From positions 1-64,000 of the IMG/VR virus record IMGVR_UViG_3300009181_000064: a stretch of DNA of 64,000 bases. One strand, written 5' to 3'. Position numbers and translations under genes: made by a program. Under the pieces are notes generated by a model that saw nothing but the letters and a program-made list of their open reading frames with translations, searched no databases and was not told the origin of the DNA. Positions 5,433 through 13,236 of this stretch are shown piece after piece (the first letter of the stretch is position 1; the number at the start of each line of letters is the position of its first letter). Origin of the DNA: a virus.

Positions 5433-7083
5433 ATCTAACGGAATCAGTATATCCCGATATCTTATTTTGATATCGCAAGAACGAATTCGTACTTGGATGG
5501 GGACTAGGTGGCGTACCTATAATTGTTTGTTCTGTATTATTAATTGTCTTATTAGATACAATTGGTGTAATCATTTGTGTTTTAGATTCACTCATATCGG
5601 CTTTTAATTCTGTACGTTGATCTGTTACTTTATCTAAAATTTTACCCACATTGTTTACTGTGGGTTTTGGTTCAACGGTGGGCGAATTTCCCATTGATCT
5701 AGATAACTCATTAGCTCTCATTTGCTTATCAGAAAGTGGTTGTCCAGAAACAAGCTTCTCATTCCCAACATAAGTACCACTGCCTTTGGCTTCAATTCTA
5801 GCTTCTTCGCGGGCGTCATTTTCATTAGCAATTCTTAAACTTGCTTGTGCATCAGTTTCGCCAACTGGCGCTGCTACTTTTTTATCTTTTAAATATTTGG
5901 TTTCATTCTTTATTCTTTCAGATTTTGCCTCATTTGCAATGTTGCCTAAAAATAATGAACTTCCAACTTTTTCTACTCCTCTTGCCATACCAGATTGTAT
6001 TTTTTCACCGACAGTCATTTTATCCCAATTTTCATCATCTTGTTTTTCATCAATCTGTAGGTCATTTCCTTCTTCGTCTTTTCCCACGCCAAGTGTCCCT
6101 AATCCATAGTCTACGGCGGCACCCGCTCCTACCATTGCTAAACCGGCTCCTACGCCTGCTAGGCGGCCGGTCATTTTTCCTTTAGACGATCCTCCGCTCG
6201 GCGAAACAGTTTTACCACCAGGCGTGCGTCTGTTTCTTCTGTCAGGAAAATCAAATTCCGAATTAGATCCCATATCACCCATCACATCTTTTAATCTTGT
6301 TGCAATTGCTTCAGCAAGTTTTTCTCGATCTTCTTGTTTTGCAGAATCGCTATTAGGCTCAACTCCGCCTGGTAATTCTATTTTTTTACTTTGATCAAAT
6401 ATAATTTTTCTAATTTCAATAGCTTCTTGTAATATTTGATGCTGCGTTTTGTCATCACGCAAATCAATTAAAACTTCTACCATATCCGATAACACTTTAT
6501 TAGTATTTGGATCATCAGAAGTTTCATTAGTTGTAATTGGTTGAGTAATATCTTGAGGTTGTTCTGTAGATACAGGTTCTATAGTTGTAGGTTGAGGTTG
6601 TTCTGTAGATACAGGTTCTATAGTTGTAGGTTGAGGTTGTTCTGTAGATACAGGTTCTATAGTTGTAGGTTGAGTAGTATCTTGCGGTTGTTCTTCAACT
6701 ACAGGTATTTTCATATCTGTTAATGCTGCGTCATTTAATGTTGGATCAATTTTTTTGTCTAATTCGTCGGGCAAACTAGATTTGCCTTTGAAATATTGTT
6801 TTGGATCGTTAAATAACGCATCTGCTAATCCGCGTTTAAATCCTACAAGATCATTTTTAAGAGATCTAGGTGTTTTTCCATCGGAATACGGGTCGCGTGG
6901 ATTTTTACCGGTGCGGCCGACTGTATCTTCGTTTTTTTCTTTACCTGCTCGCTTTTCCAAAGTACTAATTAAGCTATCTATTGCAACAGTTAAATTGTCT
7001 AAATCTTTGTGCGCAAGTCCGTCTTTGCCAAATAATTCAGCAACTTCTGCTAAAGGGTTTTGAGGAGCAAGTGCGTTTGCCAT
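5431..7083 (-). CDS. 550-aa repeat-bearing protein, probably structural
   Basis: A 550-aa protein with a helical N-terminal domain (about 1-110), a Thr/Pro/Gln-rich linker with three exact 13-residue repeats (TTIEPVSTEQPQP) at about 138-176, a helical segment (180-280), a Gly/Ala-rich hydrophobic stretch (about 308-335, GVGAGLAMVGAGAAVDYG) and a charged C-terminus. No enzyme motif is seen. It is the last gene of the minus-strand late block, overlapping the holin-like gene upstream (stop/start contact at 7083). A virion or membrane-associated role fits the late location and the hydrophobic segment. Family not recognised. Confidence 0.75.
   Translation of the reverse strand: MANALAPQNPLAEVAELFGKDGLAHKDLDNLTVAIDSLISTLEKRAGKEKNEDTVGRTGKNPRDPYSDGKTPRSLKNDLVGFKRGLADALFNDPKQYFKGKSSLPDELDKKIDPTLNDAALTDMKIPVVEEQPQDTTQPTTIEPVSTEQPQPTTIEPVSTEQPQPTTIEPVSTEQPQDITQPITTNETSDDPNTNKVLSDMVEVLIDLRDDKTQHQILQEAIEIRKIIFDQSKKIELPGGVEPNSDSAKQEDREKLAEAIATRLKDVMGDMGSNSEFDFPDRRNRRTPGGKTVSPSGGSSKGKMTGRLAGVGAGLAMVGAGAAVDYGLGTLGVGKDEEGNDLQIDEKQDDENWDKMTVGEKIQSGMARGVEKVGSSLFLGNIANEAKSERIKNETKYLKDKKVAAPVGETDAQASLRIANENDAREEARIEAKGSGTYVGNEKLVSGQPLSDKQMRANELSRSMGNSPTVEPKPTVNNVGKILDKVTDQRTELKADMSESKTQMITPIVSNKTINNTEQTIIGTPPSPHPSTNSFLRYQNKISGYTDSVR
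6556..6672 (-). repeat. three exact 39-bp tandem repeats
   Basis: Three identical head-to-tail 39-bp units (6556-6594, 6595-6633, 6634-6672) inside the 550-aa gene encode the 13-residue Thr/Pro/Gln repeat. Exact nucleotide identity points to recent expansion or slippage; copy number probably varies among relatives. Confidence 0.9.
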
Positions 7084-7598
7084 TATACAGGTCTTCTAAC
7101 TATTGGTTTAGTTGCTGTTGTCGGTGCACCAAAGCCAGTGTCGACGGGTGCAGAATCAAAACTTCCACCAAACGAATTTGAAGGTGCCGCCGCAGTTGTT
7201 ACTGGGGCAGAATTAAATCCGCCACCAAATGAGCTAGGTGATTGTACTGGAGGAGCACTGCTTAACTCTGGAGTTGGAACACTGGTTGACACATTTGTAG
7301 CGCCAGCAACTTTTTCTTGTGTTCTACCATAAGCAGAAACGCCCAATACGCCACCCATAGCCACGTGAAATAGTCCACCGCCCTGTAATGTGATGGGTAC
7401 CCATTGTCTAAATGCGTCGTTTGCAGCTTGAACTTCCCAGAACTGCACAACTGTAAACATAATTGGAAATAAAGCAAAATCGAATAAACAGCAAGTCATA
7501 TACATCATTGCCATCATTGGACGCCATTTCTTCGTCATCCAATCTTCATCGGGTTTTTTCTCTACTACAACTTCTTCAGTTTTCTTTTTACCAAACAT
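7083..7598 (-). CDS. holin-like membrane protein (3-TM GTA holin type)
   Basis: A 171-aa protein with a charged N-terminus (MFGKKKTEEVVVEKKPDEDW), then WRPMMAMMYMTCCLFDF and two more hydrophobic segments (to about residue 95) with the closing GVSAYGRTQEK, then a disordered Ser/Ala/Thr/Pro tail with FGGGF/FGGSF repeats. The WRP-start and YGRTxEK-end pattern recalls the three-TM holin family named after gene transfer agents; if so it permeabilises the inner membrane at lysis. It lies between the gp26/frameshift gene and the 550-aa gene on the minus strand. The long tail is unusual for that family. Confidence 0.55.
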   Translation of the reverse strand: MFGKKKTEEVVVEKKPDEDWMTKKWRPMMAMMYMTCCLFDFALFPIMFTVVQFWEVQAANDAFRQWVPITLQGGGLFHVAMGGVLGVSAYGRTQEKVAGATNVSTSVPTPELSSAPPVQSPSSFGGGFNSAPVTTAAAPSNSFGGSFDSAPVDTGFGAPTTATKPIVRRPV

Positions 7599-7599
7599 A

Positions 7600-7791
7600 T
7601 TAACTCCTTGCTTTTCTAGCTTTTATTTTTTCATTTTCTTCATTAATATAGTTTACTAACAATGATACGTAAATTTCTCTTTCCCACGGTAACATATTTT
7701 CTATTTCCGATAATGAGTATTTATGATGCTGCATCAAGGAAAAATTTAATTGAAAATAGCTAACCAAACTTTCGTGAGAAAGAGTTAGACG
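7600..7791 (-). CDS. -1 frameshift extension of gp26-type tail chaperone
   Basis: This 63-codon open frame (last sense codon AGT, stop TAA at 7602-7600) has no ATG near its start but is joined in the -1 frame to the end of the gp26-like gene at a TTTTTTC slippery heptamer. It reads RLTLSHESLVSYFQ, then MQHHKYSLSEIENMLPWERE and a Glu/Lys tail, resembling the short second domain of tail-assembly chaperones (GpT-like) in other phages. Independent initiation at the internal ATG would give only 44 aa starting MQHHKY. A fusion of about 290 aa is the better explanation. Confidence 0.7.
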   Translation of the reverse strand, partial: RLTLSHESLVSYFQLNFSLMQHHKYSLSEIENMLPWEREIYVSLLVNYINEENEKIKARKARS

Positions 7792-8480
7792 AAAAAATTT
7801 TGTATTCCCTCAAGCTCTACAATATTTTTAGTGCCGCACGCCGGACAATCTTTTTCAATTCTTTGAACTACTTTTGGAATTTTTCTAAAAAATTCTTCTA
7901 ATTTATCAAACTGTTTCTTTGTAAATGTGCTAACAAAATCATTTAATTCTTCTTTACTGTATGTTGTAGAGTCATAATAATCATCTTTAGTAAATACCGC
8001 ATCTATACAATCTGTAATTAAATTTACAATTTTTTCGCTATTTACATTGTTATGAATATCTAACATTTCATCGAACTTGGGATATCTTAAAATTACCCCT
8101 GCATCTTCAGTCAACATAACTTTATTACTGGTATCTAGATTTTTAGATACCTCAATTTTAGTTAAATCCAAAGTATGTTCTATCTTTTCACCGCATTTAC
8201 AATTAATAATTATATCTGTACTTTCACTTATAGATTTTGCACGAATATTTAAAAACAAATATTCAATATCAAAATGCGCAAGCTTGTTTATATTAAGTTT
8301 TTTAAACGTACAATTATCCACAAGCTCTGTAACAATTCTTGAAATTTCAACAACATCTGCTTCTACAGACGTTAACAAAATTTTATATTCTCTAACTAAA
8401 AAAGGTCTAAATGTTACTTTTTTATTTGTAGATGGTAGTATTAATTCATAGGTTGGGGTTTCTAATATAGGCAAAGCCAT
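7785..8480 (-). CDS. 26: gp26-like baseplate hub/tail assembly chaperone
   Basis: A 231-aa protein of the T4 gp26 family (T4_baseplate). It opens with a short strand-rich block (LPSTNKKVTFRPFLVREYKILL), typical of the family, and has two cysteine pairs, C94/C96 and C212/C215, that could bind zinc. It ends ELEGIQNFFV just after the CPACG pair. In phages this protein works before or at tail initiation and is not a major virion component. The final codons contain a TTTTTTC heptamer and the -1 frame continues for 63 codons (7791-7600), so two products are likely. Confidence 0.82.
   Translation of the reverse strand: MALPILETPTYELILPSTNKKVTFRPFLVREYKILLTSVEADVVEISRIVTELVDNCTFKKLNINKLAHFDIEYLFLNIRAKSISESTDIIINCKCGEKIEHTLDLTKIEVSKNLDTSNKVMLTEDAGVILRYPKFDEMLDIHNNVNSEKIVNLITDCIDAVFTKDDYYDSTTYSKEELNDFVSTFTKKQFDKLEEFFRKIPKVVQRIEKDCPACGTKNIVELEGIQNFFV
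7791..7797 (-). promoter_or_regulatory. TTTTTTC slippery heptamer for -1 frameshift
   Basis: Read on the minus strand, T TTT TTC sits in the correct zero frame (AAT TTT TTC GTC TAA), three codons before the gp26 stop. Slipping back one base continues with CGT CTA ACT into the chaperone-like extension. The heptamer is of the classical X XXY YYZ type. Confidence 0.7.
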
Positions 8481-8499
8481 TATATATCCTTTATGTTAT

Positions 8500-9117
8500 T
8501 CAATTAAATTGATCCGCGCCGCCTCTTGGCGGTTTAGGATTTTGTAGTGTTGGGTTAAAAACATCAATTGATTCAGTTAATTTATGTGTGGGTGCCCATC
8601 TTCTATATGCAAAAGTCACATTTAATTTGTGTACTTGATTAACTGCCCCCATATTTAAATCTAGCATATTTACCACTCTAGGAAACGCATCTTCCAACAT
8701 AATAGAATATGTTTCGTTATCTCGTTGATCCAACTGTCTTATTTCAATTTGGGAAACATATTCTGATGGGTATGATACATTAAATGAGTTTAGATTTATT
8801 ATATTAAAAACCCAAGCATCAAAGAATGCTTTTGTATTCATTTCTCTATCCACGTAAAATGTCATAGTAATAGATTCTCCTCCAAATTCAGCGGATACTG
8901 GTCTTTGATATGCTGACCCATAAATTCTAAGACCTTTGGTTGTTACTGATACACCCGGTAAATTTGTTATCTCGCAGAATAAACTAATTCTTCTGCTATG
9001 ATCTGTAAAAGTACTTAATGCGGCGGGCGGAGTTATTGAAACTTCAAATCTAGAAGGTACGGCAAGCCCGCCACTAGCAACTTTTCTAGTAAATTCGTTT
9101 AGATTAAACGTTGACAT
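8500..9117 (-). CDS. tail-tube-fold protein (gp54/gp19-like)
   Basis: A 205-aa protein with the tail-tube family outline: N-terminal FTRKVASGGLAVPSRFEVSI, a central FCEITNLPGVSVTTKGLRIYG and EFGGESITMTFYVDREMNTK, and C-terminal LNVTFAYRRW. It is a paralogue of the gp19 tube protein at 37.8 kb and lies next to gp26 in the late block, not in the sheath/tube operon. In T4, gp54 (tube initiator) shares the gp19 fold and works with gp48 and gp26-related factors, so gp54 is the most likely role. The C-terminus is Pro/Arg/Gly-rich. Confidence 0.65.
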   Translation of the reverse strand: MSTFNLNEFTRKVASGGLAVPSRFEVSITPPAALSTFTDHSRRISLFCEITNLPGVSVTTKGLRIYGSAYQRPVSAEFGGESITMTFYVDREMNTKAFFDAWVFNIINLNSFNVSYPSEYVSQIEIRQLDQRDNETYSIMLEDAFPRVVNMLDLNMGAVNQVHKLNVTFAYRRWAPTHKLTESIDVFNPTLQNPKPPRGGADQFN

Positions 9118-9128
9118 TACGTTCCTTT

Positions 9129-9695
9129 TTAATATGCTTCTTTATTTGCATCTTGCCAGACTTTTGTTTTCTGAGCACCCACAAATTTTTCGATTGGTAA
9201 TTGCGAAGCGGTTATCCAATCATCTGACTGTATTTTGTAAAATCTAGTTTTTACATGGGCATTGAGATAATGTTTTACTGCAAATTTTGCCGGTTGTAAT
9301 TTAGATGTTGAGTTTAATAAATTCCAAGATAATCTAATCCGTGTATCTCCGGAATTGTTTACTGAATAGTCTGACAATTTTTCAAGTATTCTAAATCTCA
9401 TTAGATATGGTAAATAGTGTAGATTAATTCCATAAAATCCGCCAGGAACTTTTCTAAAAGGAAGAACTAGGGGCAATCTGTCATAATATGCAAGTTCATC
9501 TTTGTGTTTTGGGTCATAGTAGAATAAATACATTTCACCAGGTGTTATAGATGAAACCATGGGCGTGTCCCTTAAGGTTTGATTTGCGGTTGCAAATTTG
9601 CCCATATTACCTATTTGTTGTCTATACCATTGATACGATTTTTCTTGCCCTGCGGCATTTAAACGTATTGTCTCAAAGGGATTTTTGTTTGCCAT
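9129..9695 (-). CDS. 188-aa late protein of unknown function
   Basis: A 188-aa basic protein with a conserved-looking centre (MYLFYYDPKHKDELAYYDRLP, then FRKVPGGFYGINLHYLPYLMR) rich in Tyr and Leu, and no signal or membrane segment. It overlaps gp4 upstream by 23 bp and precedes the tube-like gene, so it is expressed late and probably acts in head or tail completion. By position it could do the job of T4 gp2 (DNA end protector), but I see no sequence resemblance that I can vouch for. Unrecognised. Confidence 0.7.
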   Translation of the reverse strand: MANKNPFETIRLNAAGQEKSYQWYRQQIGNMGKFATANQTLRDTPMVSSITPGEMYLFYYDPKHKDELAYYDRLPLVLPFRKVPGGFYGINLHYLPYLMRFRILEKLSDYSVNNSGDTRIRLSWNLLNSTSKLQPAKFAVKHYLNAHVKTRFYKIQSDDWITASQLPIEKFVGAQKTKVWQDANKEAY

Positions 9696-10146
9696 TTGCT
9701 GTTTTTATTCCCAAGTCTTTTTCTGTTAATATAACAAATTTCATATTTCTATCTTTACAAAACTCAAATGCTGCTTTCCACTTTGCGTCATTTACCCCAT
9801 ACTGAAATACTTCATCTATAAACCTTTTGGTCCGTTTAGTTGGTATTTCTGGAGGTTTTGTAAATTTTTCAGGTTTTATTTCTATTAAATATTTTTCTAT
9901 AAGATTATTTTTATTCTTAATTTTTATGTAGAAATCTACGAAATACCTATGTATCTTATTGTCAATCGGAGATATATAAGGGATAATTATTGTTTCAGAT
10001 CCCCATTCTACAACCGAAATATTGTCATCGCACCATTTCATGAATTTAAGTTCCCACAAAGATCGATATACTATATTTGATATATCACCCTTGTATTTCT
10101 TAGCATTTACTACTCTATAGCGACCTTTATAGGTTTTGGTATACAT
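9673..10146 (-). CDS. 4: head completion protein gp4 (nuclease fold)
   Basis: A 157-aa homologue of T4 gp4 (also gene 50/65), a head completion protein with a TnsA/endonuclease-like fold. Matching blocks are KKYKGDISNIVYRSLWELKFM, WCDDNISVVEWGSETIIIPY and HRYFVDFYIKIK, with the nuclease-type Asp in FVDFYIK and the acidic-Lys pair in YLIEIKPEK. It is the first gene of the minus-strand late block and starts just inside a leftward TATAAATA promoter at 10175-10182. Confidence 0.9.
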   Translation of the reverse strand: MYTKTYKGRYRVVNAKKYKGDISNIVYRSLWELKFMKWCDDNISVVEWGSETIIIPYISPIDNKIHRYFVDFYIKIKNKNNLIEKYLIEIKPEKFTKPPEIPTKRTKRFIDEVFQYGVNDAKWKAAFEFCKDRNMKFVILTEKDLGIKTANGKQKSL

Positions 10147-10152
10147 AACTCA

Positions 10153-10160
10153 TATAAATA
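10153..10160 (+). promoter_or_regulatory. T4-type late promoter for gp48 operon
   Basis: Exact TATAAATA, 31 bp upstream of the gp48 start and facing right. It overlaps in territory with the leftward late promoter at 10175-10182, so the two transcripts diverge from crossing start points. Confidence 0.8.
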
Positions 10161-10174
10161 ATTAATAACTATAA

Positions 10175-10182
10175 TATTTATA
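10175..10182 (-). promoter_or_regulatory. T4-type late promoter for gp4 block
   Basis: The minus strand reads TATAAATA, 29 bp upstream of the gp4 start. It would drive the minus-strand block from gp4 to the 550-aa gene. Confidence 0.78.
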
Positions 10183-10190
10183 GGAAACAA

Positions 10191-11273
10191 ATGGCTGCAA
10201 GTAATAGTGTTCAAACCAAATCATTTAGCGCATCCTACAGCGTAGGATCATACAGTTATCCCATGGGGGTTGGTTCTAACCCAGATTTACAACATTACGT
10301 TGCTTTTTTTGTAAATGTTAGGGGAAAATCTAAATTTAAAGAAAGTTACAATACTTTTAAATCTCCTGTTAACAGTACTCGAAGAAGCGATCAAGCGGGA
10401 TTAAATTCTGTAAATGCGTTGGGTAAAGCTGCGGCAATCGTGGGCGGCGGATCAGTTGTTTCTGGAATTGTAGGTGCTGCAAAAGCAATTGCGGATAAAG
10501 GCGGATACGGCGCAGCAAAGGCGGCTGTAAAAGAAACCGCAAAAACTGCGGCATTAGGAGGTGCAGCAATTGCAATAACAGCTGCTACGTTAAATACCTC
10601 AATTATGCAGAATGATAAAAAATATAGATTAAAGGATGTTATTACTCTTGCAATGCAAGAACGTCCTTCAGTCACATACGGTATAAATTATCAAGATAAA
10701 GATATGGGCGTACTTGGTGGGTTTCTTTCAGGAGACACCTCTCTTACGGACACTGCTCTTGGTCCAGGTGGCGGAGAATTGGGTGCGGCAATGGGTCTCC
10801 AACTTGCAAAAATTCCATCGCTATTACCAGGATTTGGAAATGCTTCAATTGCTGATATTGCTCAATTGGGGGCAAAGGTTAAAACAAATCCGTTTAGAGA
10901 AGTATTTTTTGAAGGCGTTGACTACAGAAAATTTAATTTTAAATATAAATTCATGCCAAAAAATCAAACTGAAGTTCGTATGGTGTATGACATAATAGAT
11001 ACATTTAAAGAACATATGCATCCTGAATTATCTGCCGGCGGATATTTTTACATATATCCTTCTGAATTTGAAATAAAATATTACTATAATAATTCTGAGA
11101 ATGGATATTTAAACAAAATTACTAGTTGTGCATTGACAGATTTATCAGTTGATTATGGCGGAGAACAATTTGCATCATTTGCAGATGGTGCGCCAACCGA
11201 AATTAATTTATCTTTAAGTTTCAGAGAGTTAGATTTGCAGACTCGAGAAAATATAATATCGCAAGGAGTCTAA
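10191..11273 (+). CDS. 48: baseplate tail-tube cap gp48
   Basis: A 360-aa homologue of T4 gp48, which sits on the baseplate hub and nucleates the tail tube. Ala/Gly-rich helices occupy about 75-135, and the C-terminal half carries the family block NPFREVFFEGVDYRKFNFKY, HPELSAGGYFYIYPSEFEI and LTDLSVDYGG. A late promoter precedes it and gp53 follows after 1 bp. Confidence 0.85.
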   Translation: MAASNSVQTKSFSASYSVGSYSYPMGVGSNPDLQHYVAFFVNVRGKSKFKESYNTFKSPVNSTRRSDQAGLNSVNALGKAAAIVGGGSVVSGIVGAAKAIADKGGYGAAKAAVKETAKTAALGGAAIAITAATLNTSIMQNDKKYRLKDVITLAMQERPSVTYGINYQDKDMGVLGGFLSGDTSLTDTALGPGGGELGAAMGLQLAKIPSLLPGFGNASIADIAQLGAKVKTNPFREVFFEGVDYRKFNFKYKFMPKNQTEVRMVYDIIDTFKEHMHPELSAGGYFYIYPSEFEIKYYYNNSENGYLNKITSCALTDLSVDYGGEQFASFADGAPTEINLSLSFRELDLQTRENIISQGV

Positions 11274-11274
11274 G

Positions 11275-11874
11275 ATGTTCTTTGAAAAATTTCCTCTTTT
11301 GCCGTATACGTTGGATAATAAAAAAACATATCAATTAGTTCCTGATATTTTGAGAAGAATAAAACTATCATCTGAGATAACTCAATCTGGCACATTCTTT
11401 GACCAATATGATGTTAAAGATGGAGAAACTCCAGAAATTGTTGCAAACTATTGGTATGGTGATTCGAATTTACATTGGGTTATACTAATGGCAAACGACA
11501 TAATTGATCCTAGATTTGATTGGCCATTGTCTTATTATAACCTTGTTGAATTTTGTAAAGGTAAATATGGCGAAGTAAATATTAATAAGTTACATCATTA
11601 TGTTAATCCTCAAGAATATATCATATCTGGGTACAGAGGATTATATGAGAATTCAAATTATAACACTACAACAGCAATAGAATCACAAGCATCTAATTTA
11701 AATGTGCAAATTAATATTGTTCTTGAAAGTTCACCTGGGCCACAATACCTATATCCTATAAGTAATTTAATGTATGAAGAATTACAAAATGAGCAAAAAA
11801 GACGTATTAATATACTAAAACCTTCAATTGTCGCGTCTTTAGATTCTTCATTTACTTCTTTAATTAATCAATGA
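11275..11874 (+). CDS. 53: baseplate wedge protein gp53
   Basis: A 199-aa homologue of T4 gp53 (196 aa), the clamp that joins neighbouring baseplate wedges. The N-terminus MFFEKFPLLPYTL and the LysM-like centre EIVANYWYGDSNLHWVILMA are diagnostic. The end overlaps the start of the gp27-like gene by 4 bp, showing translational coupling. Confidence 0.9.
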   Translation: MFFEKFPLLPYTLDNKKTYQLVPDILRRIKLSSEITQSGTFFDQYDVKDGETPEIVANYWYGDSNLHWVILMANDIIDPRFDWPLSYYNLVEFCKGKYGEVNINKLHHYVNPQEYIISGYRGLYENSNYNTTTAIESQASNLNVQINIVLESSPGPQYLYPISNLMYEELQNEQKRRINILKPSIVASLDSSFTSLINQ

Positions 11875-13235
11875 GTACAGCAACACAAGACGGGATTCAG
11901 TCCCCAGGTGAAGTATCGATCGAAGAACTGATTTTAGTCGCAAATGGAAAATTTATTCCTTTGAATGACTATCTAGTAGAATTGAATATATTTGAAAGTA
12001 TATTTAGTAATGTTATGTCTGGTGACATATTATTATCTGATAGCAGAAACATTGTCAGATTTTTACCCATTATAGGGGAAGAATATTTAATTGTTAAACT
12101 TCAAACACCTACCTTAAATTCTCAAATTTATAAAACATTTAGAGTTACATCAGTTGAAGATAGAACAATAGTTCGGGATCAAAATACTCAGTTATATAAA
12201 TTAAAATTTATTTCTAGAGAAGCGATTGTTGATTCGTTATCTCCACTATATTCTGCATTTACTGGAACAGTATCTACAATAGTTGAAAAAATATTCTCAG
12301 AAAATATAGAAATTAATAGAAATTTAAACTATAATCTAAATGAAACACTAAGCTCAAGTCAGGATAAAACGGGTCTGCAAGTTTATAGTACAACCGCCAA
12401 CAAAGTTAAATTTGTTAGTCCGGGGTGGACTCCGTTTGAATGTATAAATTGGTTAGCACGAAAGGCTATGCCCACAACCGGCAAAGCTTGTAATTTTTTA
12501 ATGTGGGAAACCTCTCAACAGTTTTATTTTGGTACAATCGAAGATATATTAGATAAGGGAGAAGTAGTCGGGCAGTATAATTATGCAGCAACCGGAGTTT
12601 CAAGAGGAACTGACGATGTTGCTGAAAAAATGGCTCTAATACAAAATATAGATGTTTTAAACGGATTAGATCACTTATCTAGTTTAGATAACGGGTATTT
12701 TGCAAGCACGCTAATTGCGGTAGATTTAATAAAAAAGAAAAGGGATATTGTAAAATATGATCATGCAAAAGAATTTTTTAAATATAAACACGTTGTAAAA
12801 AATTCTGCGTTACCTTTATTTAGTGCAGATACCGTTTTAAGCAACCCAGAAAGCCATATACGAGTTTATCCCAAACACCCTGGAATACATACGAATGTGT
12901 CTGAAAATTATAATGAAAAAATGGGGGAGATATACGGCAATCGTTTATCTAACTTACTTGATCTTAATACATTAAAATTAAACATAACAATATATGGTAG
13001 AACCGATATTGAAGCTGGTAGATTAATGAATATTAAATTTCCAGACATTTCGCCTGTAGCATCAGAAGATAAAACAACAGAACATTTGGACAATAGATAT
13101 AGCGGCACATACTTAATAACATCGTTACACCATAAAATTAATATTGTTAAACATATGATATCAATGGAAGTTATTCGGGATTCAATTGCTCCAGATAATC
13201 CTAATTTTAAAATTGATACTTTGCCCGAAGGTTAA
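11871..13235 (+). CDS. 27: baseplate hub protein gp27-like
   Basis: A 454-aa hub protein, longer than T4 gp27 (391 aa). The N-terminal domain begins EELILVANGKFIPLNDYLVE and contains the strand-rich EEYLIVKLQTP and YKLKFISREAIVD typical of hub proteins that form the tube-like ring above the gp5 spike. The segment FVSPGWTPFECINWLARKAM (about 179-198) is a hub signature. It sits between gp53 and gp5, as hub genes do. Assignment rests on position and these motifs. Confidence 0.75.
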   Translation: MSTATQDGIQSPGEVSIEELILVANGKFIPLNDYLVELNIFESIFSNVMSGDILLSDSRNIVRFLPIIGEEYLIVKLQTPTLNSQIYKTFRVTSVEDRTIVRDQNTQLYKLKFISREAIVDSLSPLYSAFTGTVSTIVEKIFSENIEINRNLNYNLNETLSSSQDKTGLQVYSTTANKVKFVSPGWTPFECINWLARKAMPTTGKACNFLMWETSQQFYFGTIEDILDKGEVVGQYNYAATGVSRGTDDVAEKMALIQNIDVLNGLDHLSSLDNGYFASTLIAVDLIKKKRDIVKYDHAKEFFKYKHVVKNSALPLFSADTVLSNPESHIRVYPKHPGIHTNVSENYNEKMGEIYGNRLSNLLDLNTLKLNITIYGRTDIEAGRLMNIKFPDISPVASEDKTTEHLDNRYSGTYLITSLHHKINIVKHMISMEVIRDSIAPDNPNFKIDTLPEG

Positions 13236-13236
13236 T

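Noticed and set aside
6541-6723. Plus-strand repetitive ORF opposite the 550-aa gene
   Set aside because: It is a shadow of the 39-bp repeats; the minus frame continues for 550 codons.
13186-13236. Upstream start for gp5
   Set aside because: It lies within the end of gp27 and adds residues unlike gp5; ATG 13237 has a ribosome site and gives the normal N-terminus.
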